The position numbers were made by a program, and so were the translations under genes. From NCBI GenBank assembly GCA_035222895.1, contig JAVYIG010006837.1, positions 1-64,000 on the forward strand: DNA of 64,000 nucleotides. The letters are read 5' to 3'. The notes beneath the pieces are model-generated. The model saw only the letters and a program-made list of their open reading frames with translations, was not told the origin of the DNA and searched no databases. The DNA is from Strongylocentrotus droebachiensis. Taxonomy: Eukaryota > Echinodermata > Echinoidea > Camarodonta > Strongylocentrotidae. Shown here piece by piece: positions 40,301-52,300 of the stretch (within the stretch, counting starts at the first letter, position 1; every line of letters begins with the position of its first letter).

Positions 40301-43300
40301 CAGAAGACCTGCTTGTAATGGGATGATTTAAATTAAAACCTTCGCCGGTGTTTGTCACATGTATTTTATAATTGTTGTTTTTATTAAAATATGGTTGCTT
40401 CTGTTGTGTTGTAAAATGCAGAAAGATGTGATTGCATAATCTAATGTCACCTTGTTGCGACTCATGTATCATTTGTCGTAGGTCCATGCATGTATGGATA
40501 GTGTAACCTGCATTGTTATGTGCAAATGAGGACCAATGAAATGAATACTGCCTGGCACCCAAAAGAGTTACATTAATGTCAATGTTTACACTGGTATAAT
40601 TTGACTTACCAATAAGACAGATAGATATAGTAGAGCGATGATACACCATGCAAATAGCAGAGTAAACCAATCAAACCAAACACTCAAATCCTCCCAGATA
40701 AACCTGTATCAGAAACAAGAAAGAGATCAACATTGATTTCCATTCAAAGTTTGAAGTTCTAAATTTTACAGTAATAAAATTGTAGGGTATCATATAACAT
40801 ATTAATTCCTATTATATAATACTGAACAAGTGGACCCCTCTTATAAATTCTACCTTCTAAGAAAGGCCACTTGTCTATACTAATCTGATACCCCCAATGG
40901 CCATTATAAAATTTGGAGTGGACTATTAGGCTATTATTATCATTATTATTATTATTATTGTTATTATTATACACAGGTTTGACTCCTTATATGTGTAGAT
41001 GTGGGTCAAACTGAGTCCCATTAATTAAATCATGTTCACATGAAAACTGTTTGTATCAAAGGTACCCCTTTCAAACATATTGAATAACTTTTGTCTTTAG
41101 ATCACCCTTGCCTAAGGATGATCCCTAAAAAATTTGGTTAAAATCAGGCTATGTATTTTTGAGAAAAAAATTGAACATGTAAAAAGTTTACGGACGACAG
41201 ACGACCAACAAAAAGCGATCGCAATAGCTCACTTTCAAGAGCCTTGGAAAAAGGAAATAATATTTTGAATACCGGTATAGCATATATATCATGCCTTTAT
41301 TGTGGTACAGTCATGATCAATAATATAATACAATTATTTTATAGTTTGAAAACAATGCATCCTTCAAAAATCATACATCACATTACGACAGACACAACCC
41401 ATCACATCTAAAATGCAAGTATTAAAGCATGTGAATGTAATGGAGTGCCTATCATAGGCTATCTTGTCTTGGGGAGAAGTAATGACATTTTGTAAGCATG
41501 GAGAAAGTCTCTAGGCAGCGGGGGCCTTTTTGTTAGAACTCTCATCACCATGGCGATGACTCATCCTTAGATTTGTGCAGTCATGGATCAATCATTGCAT
41601 CACAGTATGAATGCTACATCGCATTATTAGCATGCGATATATTGCCTCTTCAAATTGTATACGGTATATAAATGTAGGCAAATTGAGCTCTTCGACTTGA
41701 CCAATTGAATTTTCCAACATTACGTCTCAAGTATAAGAATTTTTTGAATTGGGTGTGAAATTGGAAAATCTTTTGCATCCGTTCCAGAAAATTTGAAGTT
41801 TTTGAAAAAATTTGAATTAGCAATCACCAAATTAGTTTTTGAAGGGCTCTTCCAGAAGTGAACATAGCAGTCCTAAAAATCTATGATTTTTCAAAACAGT
41901 GTTTGGGCTGTGAAAATGGGCCTAATGACAGTCAAAATACTCCAAAAATGCTTTTAAGGATAACATTTAATACAGTTAATCACTTAATAAAATGCAAATC
42001 AAGTATAACAGAAAAAATATATTCAGTCAATTGCAAACACGAACTACAGTAAATTTTATTTGCAGAATGCTTTCAGTCATATTTGCCAAAGTTGAACCTC
42101 AACCATCATTTATTTGCAGGATCAGCCCATGGCAGTTAGAAACAATATCAAGATACATACATGTACATGTAATGTAATAACAATAGCAGAGATGACACTA
42201 CTGGGTGCACTTTTGAAGGTGAAATAGAGTGAACTGTGTATCTCTAAAATTTGTTTTTAATGTAAGAATTGGGAAAAAGGTCAATGACTGCAAATATTTT
42301 CTACCTCTATTGATTCCTGGTTCTTCTTTATACAGGGGCGGATCTAGCTTTTTGCTAAGGGGGGGGTTTGACCAAAATAATGACGATGCGGAGCATCGTC
42401 CACGAGCCGCAAGGCGGCGAGCCGATTTTTTGGGGGGTGTTTATTTGAACCCCGTAAGTGATGTTTTCCTGGCATCTATTAACACAATGGAGACCATAAA
42501 AAGCAGTGCATGATAACGTCTTTTTAAATCAAGTAACAGTTTAATACACAGTTATATCCAGAGTTATCATGTGTTTGGTTAAGTTACCAGATGAGTTGAA
42601 TATCTTCTCACAATATTTGCACTTGAAAGGGTTTCTCTCCAGCGTGCGTTCTTTTTTCTTTCTTTTTTTTTTCTTTTTTTTTTCCTTTTTTTTTTTTTTT
42701 TGGGGGGGGGGCCCAAGGGGGGGGGGGGTTTAAACCCCCTAAACCCCCCCCCGTAGATCCGCGCCTGTTATATCTTGTAAGTTAGGTGTATTGTTACTTT
42801 GAAACTAATAAGAGTGCCTTCTGATACTATTTTTGGGAATATATTTCATTTTGAAGAATTCTTGTGTAACATTTGATGTAGTCACAAGAAGTTTACTAAT
42901 CCTGTCCAAGTGATTTATCATGAATTGTCTGTTGGCAGTCAGAGGGGCATTGAACTCATATACTTTTACTCAGAATGAGCGCCTTTGGCTTTTAACAGAC
43001 AAAGATAAAATCACATGTAACATTTTAAAAAGGAGAAACTGTAAACAGAGCAAGCACAAGAAAACACAACTTTTTACTATTTAGTAGTGGTCACTCAATT
43101 TTTTTTTTTTTGAGGCCGAATATTTGAGTACGGGAAATCATACTCGAGTAGTATGGGTAGTGCGGGTACTCGAGCATTTGACTACTCGTCGCAGCCCTAA
43201 TACGGACTGCTCTTAACATTGCCGCCTGCAGTATCGGCGCAAGTCACCGGTACTTTAGCCCGTCCTATATAGTGCTCGATCCAGATCAATCCGTTCGGGG

Positions 43301-46300
43301 CGTAAAGAAGAGACATATAACAAATACACCATACATTTAGTTCGAAATGCCCCTCAGAAAAAAAGTACTATGCCAGTCCCCCCTCAGACAAATAATTTCC
43401 ACTATACTTTCTCAAAGATTGGTATATTTGTGTAAAATATAACAATCCCTAAAATTATTAGTAGACAATTTTTAATAACTAACAATTCACACTCTGAAAT
43501 GTATTGATGTCTAGATGGAATATAGGCCTAATAATTGAATATTGACAGGATGTGTACACTGCAGTTACATTGTAATTGTTTATTACAATAATTCCAATGC
43601 AATCATTAGGTTAGAAGTTGAATTGAGTTCAACAACAACACAAATATTTCAAAGGTGGTAGTACAGTACATGTACATGTACACTGTACTTGCTATTCATA
43701 TAGCTTTAGCATACCATACTTGGCTTGAAAGCTATAGAATGCCCATTCATCGTAAAAGAGAGTGTGCACTATAAGACTACCATATGCCACGTACTATAGC
43801 TGCTCCTGACCTATATTGGTACAACCAGTAGGTACCAGTAGATAGCTGGGCTAGGCTTCTCTCAAGGCACTATGATTTTTTGATAAAGTGTCAAATTAGG
43901 GTCTGTGCTTGCAGACTAGCCTAGTTGGGCAATCCCGAACACACACGTACACACACACAATCGCTGCGGTCTAGACATGCATAATTCAGTAGGAAATCGT
44001 GTCTCATGAATATATAATTCAGATCACTTGTCAAGAGGCCCTCAGCGCAAGCGCCTCGGTTTCTCTGACTCGCTTCGCTCGTCAGAATTTAGAGACTCCA
44101 ACAGCGCGAGGGCATCGACAAGAGGCTATGGTATGACCCACTAACCATGACTAAAGTCACCATTCCATTGTCTTAATATTGATTCTTGCTCAATAATCTT
44201 AACATTTCATAATTATTCCACAATTATGTTTTGGTTAAATATTCATGTAAAAGTATTACATTGTACACTTACATGTAATAAGTATTGTTTCTCAATACTC
44301 CCTTTTAATTGAAATTATCATTACATCATCAGGTCAAGTTATGTCAGCCATATTATTGTGATCATTCATTGTGGGCCATGATCTTGCTTGTTGAATAGTT
44401 AACCCACTTCTGTTTACAAATGTATTCATACTGTTTTATACTTATGTAAAAGTCACAAAATGCAATTCTTTAATAACAATTTTTTTACTGATAGGATTTA
44501 AGTTTTTTAAAGTTTGGGATGCTGGATTCTTGTGACATTTTGAAGGATATGCTATTAAAGCCCAAGTCCACTCGAAAAATAACTTACTTTCAATAGAACC
44601 AGAAAAATCAGACAAACCAATCAAAAAAAGTTAGAGCTAAATTGGATAACTAATAAGAAATTTATGAATTTTTAATGACATGAAAAACTTTGAAAATCAC
44701 TACACAAATTGGCAACTCGCTCATGAGTCTGTGACGTATGGTCCTCACTATCCACTAATTATTTTCTGTATATTGATAATATAAATTTTCTATTTTCACC
44801 CTAAGAATCTTATTTCTTCACACCTGCATCCAAGTTAAATTGTTAGTAATATGTGTTTGTGTGGATGCACAAATAAAGAGTAATTTTTGTCCAGTTAAAT
44901 CATTAAAAAATTGAATTTTGATAAACTATTTATATAAAAATCAATAATTATGAAATACAATATTCAGAAAATAGTATCAATTCTTCAAAATTCATACAAG
45001 TTTTTGGCAAATGTCATGCACGCAATATGACACAAATCATATAACCTGGGCAGAGGTATGGGGAAATCAAGTTTTGGGGGATAAAAAGGGAAATTAATGG
45101 GATTAAACTATGTAAAGCAATTGATAAGTTGTGAGGACATGACGTCACAAACTGATAACCATCTTGGCAATTTGTGTTGTGATTCTCATTGTTCCATAGT
45201 TTTACATACTTTTTCAAAAATTCATAACTTTCTTATTAGTTATCCGATTTTGCTCAAACTTTTTTTGATTGGTTAGTCTGATTTTTCTGCTTTTATTAAA
45301 AGTAATTTATTTTTCGAGTGGACTTGTCCTTTAAAGATAAAGTTGAGTTCTGGTCATGGAATTGCATTGTGAAAGAAAAGGTGTGGAATGGATCAAAAAA
45401 GGTGACCATGTAGCATTTACATACTGCAAAGTTCCAGTTTCATCAAAATCCTAATAAATTTGGCCCAATATTGGTAAAGTAACAAGCACTGTACACAGAA
45501 AGATGTATATGGGACTACACAAATGGTGTCGGGGCTAGTTAGCTTGAGTTCCTTATCTTTCTATGCTCATTACTCAGCCAGTATACATTTTCTACCAAAA
45601 TTGTTTGGTAAATAACATTTATTTATAATCTTGAACATTCAGTGTAAGTTTCATTTGATTCTGTGAGAATTCATTTCCTTTTTTTACCAGAACTCAAGAT
45701 TATCTTTAAGGCTGTGCATAACCGTGTAATGAGGTACTCGTTTCGTTGACAATCAGCCACGCAAGTCTTTCATCTTCTTTGTGCATGGCTGATCGTCAAC
45801 GAAACGGAGTTAAGTCTTTTGTCAACTCTGTTTGTTGCTACGGCAGGCAGCCAGTGAAAACAAATTTTTTAAATCAAATTATGGAAATGCAAGCATTATA
45901 CTTTAAACAAACTGAACTGATTTCCTGATTGAGGTGTCATATGAAAAGGCAGAAAATGAACTTTCTAGAAATTTGATTTTCTCTTTGAAATTCAGATACT
46001 GCCCGCCAAATAACTTTTTGGTACCCTCTCTTCAAATTGTTTTTAATCACTCATGCTTCAAATATGCATCATACATGTATGAGTTGCATCAAATGAAAGA
46101 GGAGGATCTAAGCTTTACAAATATGTGTCATTTATTAATTTTAATTGTGATTAAGTTATGATAAAACGTCAATAATTCTTGGTTTCGTTTTTTCTGGGAC
46201 GCACTATATACAGTATGTTGGCTGCTATTTTTGTGTAAGATTCGATCTACCAGTAATCAATTTTAAGCTGTTTTACGCTAAAGTGTAATTTATGGTTACT

Positions 46301-49300
46301 TTTTTATGCGATACATGTTGATGCATTTTGTTAAATTTACCACCATATATGAACACATGTGCAATTCAGCCGCTGGCTGCTAGACACGTTTGAATAAAAC
46401 CTTTATTGAATTGAAGTGAATTGAATTATATACTGTTACAAATTTAGTTTTGGGGGTATTTCCCGGTATTTCCTGATTTTGTCCAAATTTGCTAAGTCAA
46501 ATTTACTGGCCGGTATTGCCCGCCTTAGTATTGATTTCAATTTATATTACACCTTTCTAAAATGTAAGATAGAGACTAATTGATACTTCTTGCACTCTTG
46601 CCTCTCACAACATACACAAGAAATAAGGTCGATGTAGTAATAGATATGTTTCATACAGGGGTTGTATAGAAACGTATATGCAGTAATTATATTCAGGGTG
46701 CATGTATGACTGAACATTTCTTTAGGGAAAATACAAATTTCCGAAGATTTTAGTGCAGAGCAAATGGGAGAGAACCATGCAGGCAAGATGCGTCACAGAG
46801 AGAGAGAGATTGCTAAGTGAACAGACAGAAAGGGTTAATTTTGTTACGCTCCCATCAAGTGCGCTTCAAACCATGCATCATCTGGATGGTGACACCTCAA
46901 AGTGTGTCATCACCACGGTGATGAGTCATCCTCCTCCTCCACCCAAACAACCTCCCGCAACCTTCAACAACTGGCATTTTCCCTTCCCTTTCTTCACTTC
47001 AGGCTTGGCTGAATACTTACATACACATGAATTGAACATGAATGATGAGGTGCTGGTGTGTAGAACCAAGAGATGTGATGATTTTTTAAATGAAGAGTAA
47101 GATGTGGTACAAACTCATCAGTTTTCATTGCTCCTGCTGTTAAAGGGGGATGTTTACCTTGTTATGAAGTTGGTTTTAATAGAAGCAGGCAAAATGATAA
47201 AACAGATCAGTGAGAGTTTGAGCAAAATCCACTTAAAAATCAGGCAGTAATGAAGTTTTTTGAAGTTTTAAAAGACCAAATTCATATTGGTAACACTCTG
47301 CCATCTTTTGAGGTTTTCTCAATCCCGATGTGAAAATAAAATACTACAGTGTGTACTTTCATCAACAACAACAAAATGGAAATATATACATTTTTCTGAC
47401 AGCACATATGGAAGACGAAGTCAAACGATATGCCAGTTGCCAATTTGTGTTTAACTGAATACACCTAAAACAAATTTCATAATTTGATTGATATCTATTG
47501 TCAGATATTGCTTAAACTTACAGTGATCCGTTTCTCTCATTTTTATATATATTTTGTGTACTACAATGTACATGTATGTATGGTATAGCCTATGGTTAAT
47601 TCGTTCAGTGATTTGGCATCGTACATTTGGGTGTTTTGGAGAAAATTCTTCTCTTAATTCTTCTCACTAATGTCCTTTGGCAAGACATTGATCTACATTT
47701 GCCACTCAACCCAAGTCTGTCAAGTCTGACAGACATAAGCGCTATACAAGAACCCACTATTATTATTATTATTTATTATATCCCTTCTATGAATATTCAT
47801 GAGTTTTCTAAATACATGATTGGTCAATTGGTGGTCATGTGATAGAATATAATTTCACTATTTGAAACAAATCTCTGCCAGAGCTCCGAATATTTTCCAC
47901 TATTTTTTCATGGGCAGAACTTCGCATGCTCTATGAGATTTTCAGGTAGAAAAGCATTGTGACGTCACATCATGTTCAGTCAAAAATAATGCGCAATTAG
48001 CGCGTCTCATTAAATGCGCGTTAATATAATTGTGCGCAGGTTAAATTGACGAATTCCAACCATAGAGATATCTCTATGATTCCAACTGATAGAATAGGCG
48101 ATAAAGTTAAAAACCATAATGCCAGCCGATCATTATTCAAATGTTCGGATTGTAACGAAGTGATATAAAACAAATATACCAAGCATTTAGTTCGTAAGAA
48201 TAAAGGAAATTATATATCTTCGGAGGGACTGCAAAGGTAACTATTTTTTTCCTCGGGGCTTCGCCCCTCGGAAAAAATAGTACTTTGCCTGTCCCTCCTC
48301 AGATAAATAATTTCCACTATTCTTTCTCACAGCTTCGTATATTTGTATATTATTATTATGCTAAATATATATTGCGGATATAGTATCGAAAATAATATCG
48401 CTAGTGATATTCGTTTGTCTCGCAATGTGGTCAATAAGGAATCTAAAAGTTCACGACGTTTCGTGCGCATGTGCAACACTTCGTCTGGTGATAATAGGGG
48501 CTTTTCGTTTGTGTGGACGAGGACGGCGTTCACGTCCTCTAACGATGCGAATTGGCGTCAGACACCCGTCCTGTTCACTATCTTATAACCCTTTTCGTTT
48601 TAAGTCGACACCCGTTCTCTACACGATGACGTAATGGCCCCCGCACGCGCTTATTCAATTTCTCCTTCTTTCACTTCTTATTTTGTTCTTCGTTTATTAT
48701 TCTATTATACTCTCTCTATTTTTGTTATTCTTTGTTTTTCCTTCTTTCATCTTCTCTTCTATCTTTCCATTGTCTATCATCATTTTCTCTTTCTGTCTTT
48801 CCTAATGTTATTGTTGTTGTTATCATTCTATCATTTTTCTTTCTATCTTTCCTCATATTATTCTTTGTTTCTTCCTTCTATCATCTTCTCTCATGTTATT
48901 CTTTGTTTTTATCATTCTATCACTTTCTCCTTTTGTATTTCCTTATGTTATTCTTTGTTTTTTCCTTCTTTCACCTTCTCTTTCTGTCTTTCCTTATGTT
49001 ATTCTTTGTTTTTTCCTTCTTTCACCTTCTCTTTCTGTCTTTCCTTATGTTATTCTTTGTTTTTTCCCTTCTTTCACCTTCACTTTCTGTCTTTCCTTAT
49101 GTTATTCTTCGTTTCTTCCTTCTTTCATCTTCTCTTATGTTATTCTTTGTTTTTATCTTTCTATCACGTTCTCTTTTTGTATTTCCTTATGTTATTCTTT
49201 GTTTTTTCCTTCTTTCACCTTCTCTTTCTGTCTTTCCTTATGTTATTCTTTGTTTTGTCCTTCTTTCACCTTTTCTTTCTGTCTTTCCTTATGTTAGTCT

Positions 49301-52300
49301 TTGTTTTTTCCTTCCTTCACTTTCTCTTTCTGTCTTTCCTTATGTTATTCTTTGTTTTTCCCTTCTTTCACCTTCTCTTTCCGTCTTTCCTTATGTTATT
49401 CTTTGTTTCTTCCTTCTTTCATCTTCTCTTATGTTATTCTTTGTTTTTATCATTCTATCACTTTCTCTTTCTGTCTTTCCTTATGTTATTCTTTGTTTTT
49501 CCCTTCTTTCACCTTCTCTTTCTGTATTTCCTTATATTATTCTTTGTTTCTTCCTTCTATCATCTTCTCTTATGTTATTCTTTGTTATTATCATTCTATC
49601 ACTTTCTCTTTTTGTATTTCCTTATGTTATTCTTTGTTTTTTTCCTTCTTTCACCTTTTCTTTCTGTCTTTCCTCATGTTATTCTTTGTTTTTTCCTTCT
49701 TTCACTTTCTCTTTCTGTCTTTCCTTATGTTATTCTTTGTTTTTTCCTTCTTTCACTCTCTCTTTCTGTCTTTCCTTATGTTATTCTTTGTTTTTCCCTT
49801 CTTTCACCTTCTTTTTCTGTCTTTCCTTATGTTATTCTTTGTTTCTTCCTTCTTTCAACTTAATTCTCTTATGTTATTCTTTGTTTTTATCATTCTATCA
49901 CTTTCTCTTTCTGTCTTTCCTTATGTTATTCTTTGTTTTTCCCTTCTTTCACCTTCTTTTTCTGTCTTTCCTTATGTTATTCTTTGTTTTTCCCTTCTTT
50001 CACCTTCTTTTTCTGTCTTTCCTTATGTTATTCTTTGTTTCTTCCTTCTTTCAACTTAATTCTCTTATGTTATTCTTTGTTTTTATCATTCTATCACTTT
50101 CTCTTTCTGTCTTTCCTTATGTTATTCTTTGTTTTTCCCTTCTTTCACCTTCTTTTTCTGTCTTTCCTTATGTTATTCTTTGTTTCTTCCTTCTTTCACC
50201 TTTTCTTATGTTATTCTTTGTTTTTTTAATCATTCTATCACTTTCTCTTTCTGTTTTTACTTTCTGATTTACGCTGCGATGTAGCAAGATGACGTCATTC
50301 TGACGACGGGTCACTAGTTTTCTGACGAACCTCAAATCATCGATGAACAGGTTCGCAAATGTGGCCTGACGACGCCAGACGACCCGACGCATGCGCAGAT
50401 CGCCGAAATGACGTCACATATTTGACGTCGACTATGTCGACGTGACAAACGAAAACCCCCTAATAACTACTGTAAGCAAGGGTCTTTTATACTCTACGGG
50501 AGGACCGGCGGAGCAGTCCATAATTCGATCGATAATTGGAACAATAACGCACAATGCCTATTGGTCGACGCACACGATGATCGACCAATCACCAGGCCGC
50601 TGGATTCGGCCGTTGGTTCGGCTAATGCAACAGGCCTATTGGCCGACGCATACGGTACTCAACCAATCAACGGGCTGCTGGCTTGGACCGTCTGCTGAAT
50701 GGAATCGACCGGTGTTGGCTGGCAGGACGGCGAGTGTCATGGCGGCGTATCATCCGCATCCAAAATTCGGGGATATCGCTCCCGTTGTCTCTGTTGAAAT
50801 TATTAGGATTGAGACGGATATTGATAGCTTCTTTTACCCTCCGTGTATACCAATGCCGTTCCTGGGAAAGGCACTGAACCCCGTCCCAGTCTGGTTGATG
50901 CTGGTTATCCCAAGCATGTTCGGCTACGGCTGAGTTGTCAGTTCGACGGAGTCTGACGTCCCTCTTATGCTCAGTGATTCTTTCTTTTATCGGACGGGCA
51001 GTTTCACCGATGTAGGATCTATCACATCCTTTACAAGGGATGTTGTACACAATGCCGTCCCGTCTATGTGGAGGAATTGGATCCTTGGGGCGTGTAAGTA
51101 TCTGATCCATGTAGGGTGGTATCTGATCTGAAAACTGTTTGAATGCCATGGCTCTCTAGGCGGCGCTTGAGTTGTTGGGAGACCCCATCAATGTACGGCA
51201 AGACTGTAAAAGTCTTGTATACCTTCTGATCCCTGGGTTCCGACGATCTATTCTTGGTATTGTGTATAAAACGGCGTGGGTAACCGTTGAGACTCAGGGC
51301 ACTGCGAACACGGGTCCGTTCTTTGCATGGCTGATGTGGACTTGTCACAATGCGTGAAGCTCTGTCAAATAGACATTTCACTAGACCTCTCTTCACCGAT
51401 TTGGGATGGTGAGAGTCAAACGCTATGTACTGGTCTGTGTGGGTAGGCTTCCTATAGACTGAGGTGGAGAGCCTATGGTTGTCGTGTCTATGAACTAGAG
51501 TGTCTAAGAATGCTATCTTCCCTTCACACTCTATCTCTGATGTGAACTGGATGGTTGGTTCAAGGTTGGTTCAAGGCTATCAGGGCTCTCACTTAACTTT
51601 TTTTCTTGGTTGCCAGCCGGGCATCCTATACATTTTTTTAGGTTGCCAAATGGCAGTTTAGGTGGTCACAGTGAGGATGCCATCGTGTCTGTCGCGCCGT
51701 CCATATATATCCACAATGGTAACCATGGTAATCATAGTACCAAACAATGAAATACATTGTTCGATGACTTAATATGTTTTTCATTGTTTGATAACGTGGT
51801 AACCGTGGTGGGTGGTAATTTTGATTTAAAAAACCATGGTTACAATGGTACATTTTTTTATAAGGGGCGCTACTTGAAATCTTGAATTAAAATAAACTAC
51901 CGGTATACAAAAATCATAATTAACTCGGTGCCCGGTACACCAGTCAGGGTAAAAATTTCCATTTCGACTTTTGGGGAAATTTTTTGGGGCTACTTTTTCA
52001 ACTTCCATTGGTTTTTTTTCATTTCGAGGGCTCTTTTTTCTGGGGCTACTTTTTCATTAATTCATAAAAGGATAGTTTGTTGAGATTTTGTTAGTAGGCC
52101 AAGGTTTCGGGCTTCCTGCTTCATAATTACCTATTAAAAAAGAAAGCATTTATCTAGTTAAAAAACTAAGTTTTAATGCATTAATTTGATGCAAGAACTG
52201 TAACAATAGATCTATAAAGTGATCAATTATTCTGGCCATGTTCAGATCTAAGTTCTACTGAATTTCGATAATAATTTTTCAAAGTACAATTTTCACAAAA

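Noticed and set aside
42229-42513. 94-codon frame with a GGDFxxNN-like stretch
   Set aside because: Runs across the end of a hAT-like MITE; the sequence is explained by the element.
48634-50267. Open frames of 409, 511, 252 and 134 codons, rich in Phe, Leu and Ser
   Set aside because: They lie wholly inside the CT-rich minisatellite, are open in several frames at once, and follow the repeat period; no domain and no codon bias.
50442-50933. 163-codon plus-strand frame
   Set aside because: Antisense shadow of the Penelope-like endonuclease region and its arm.
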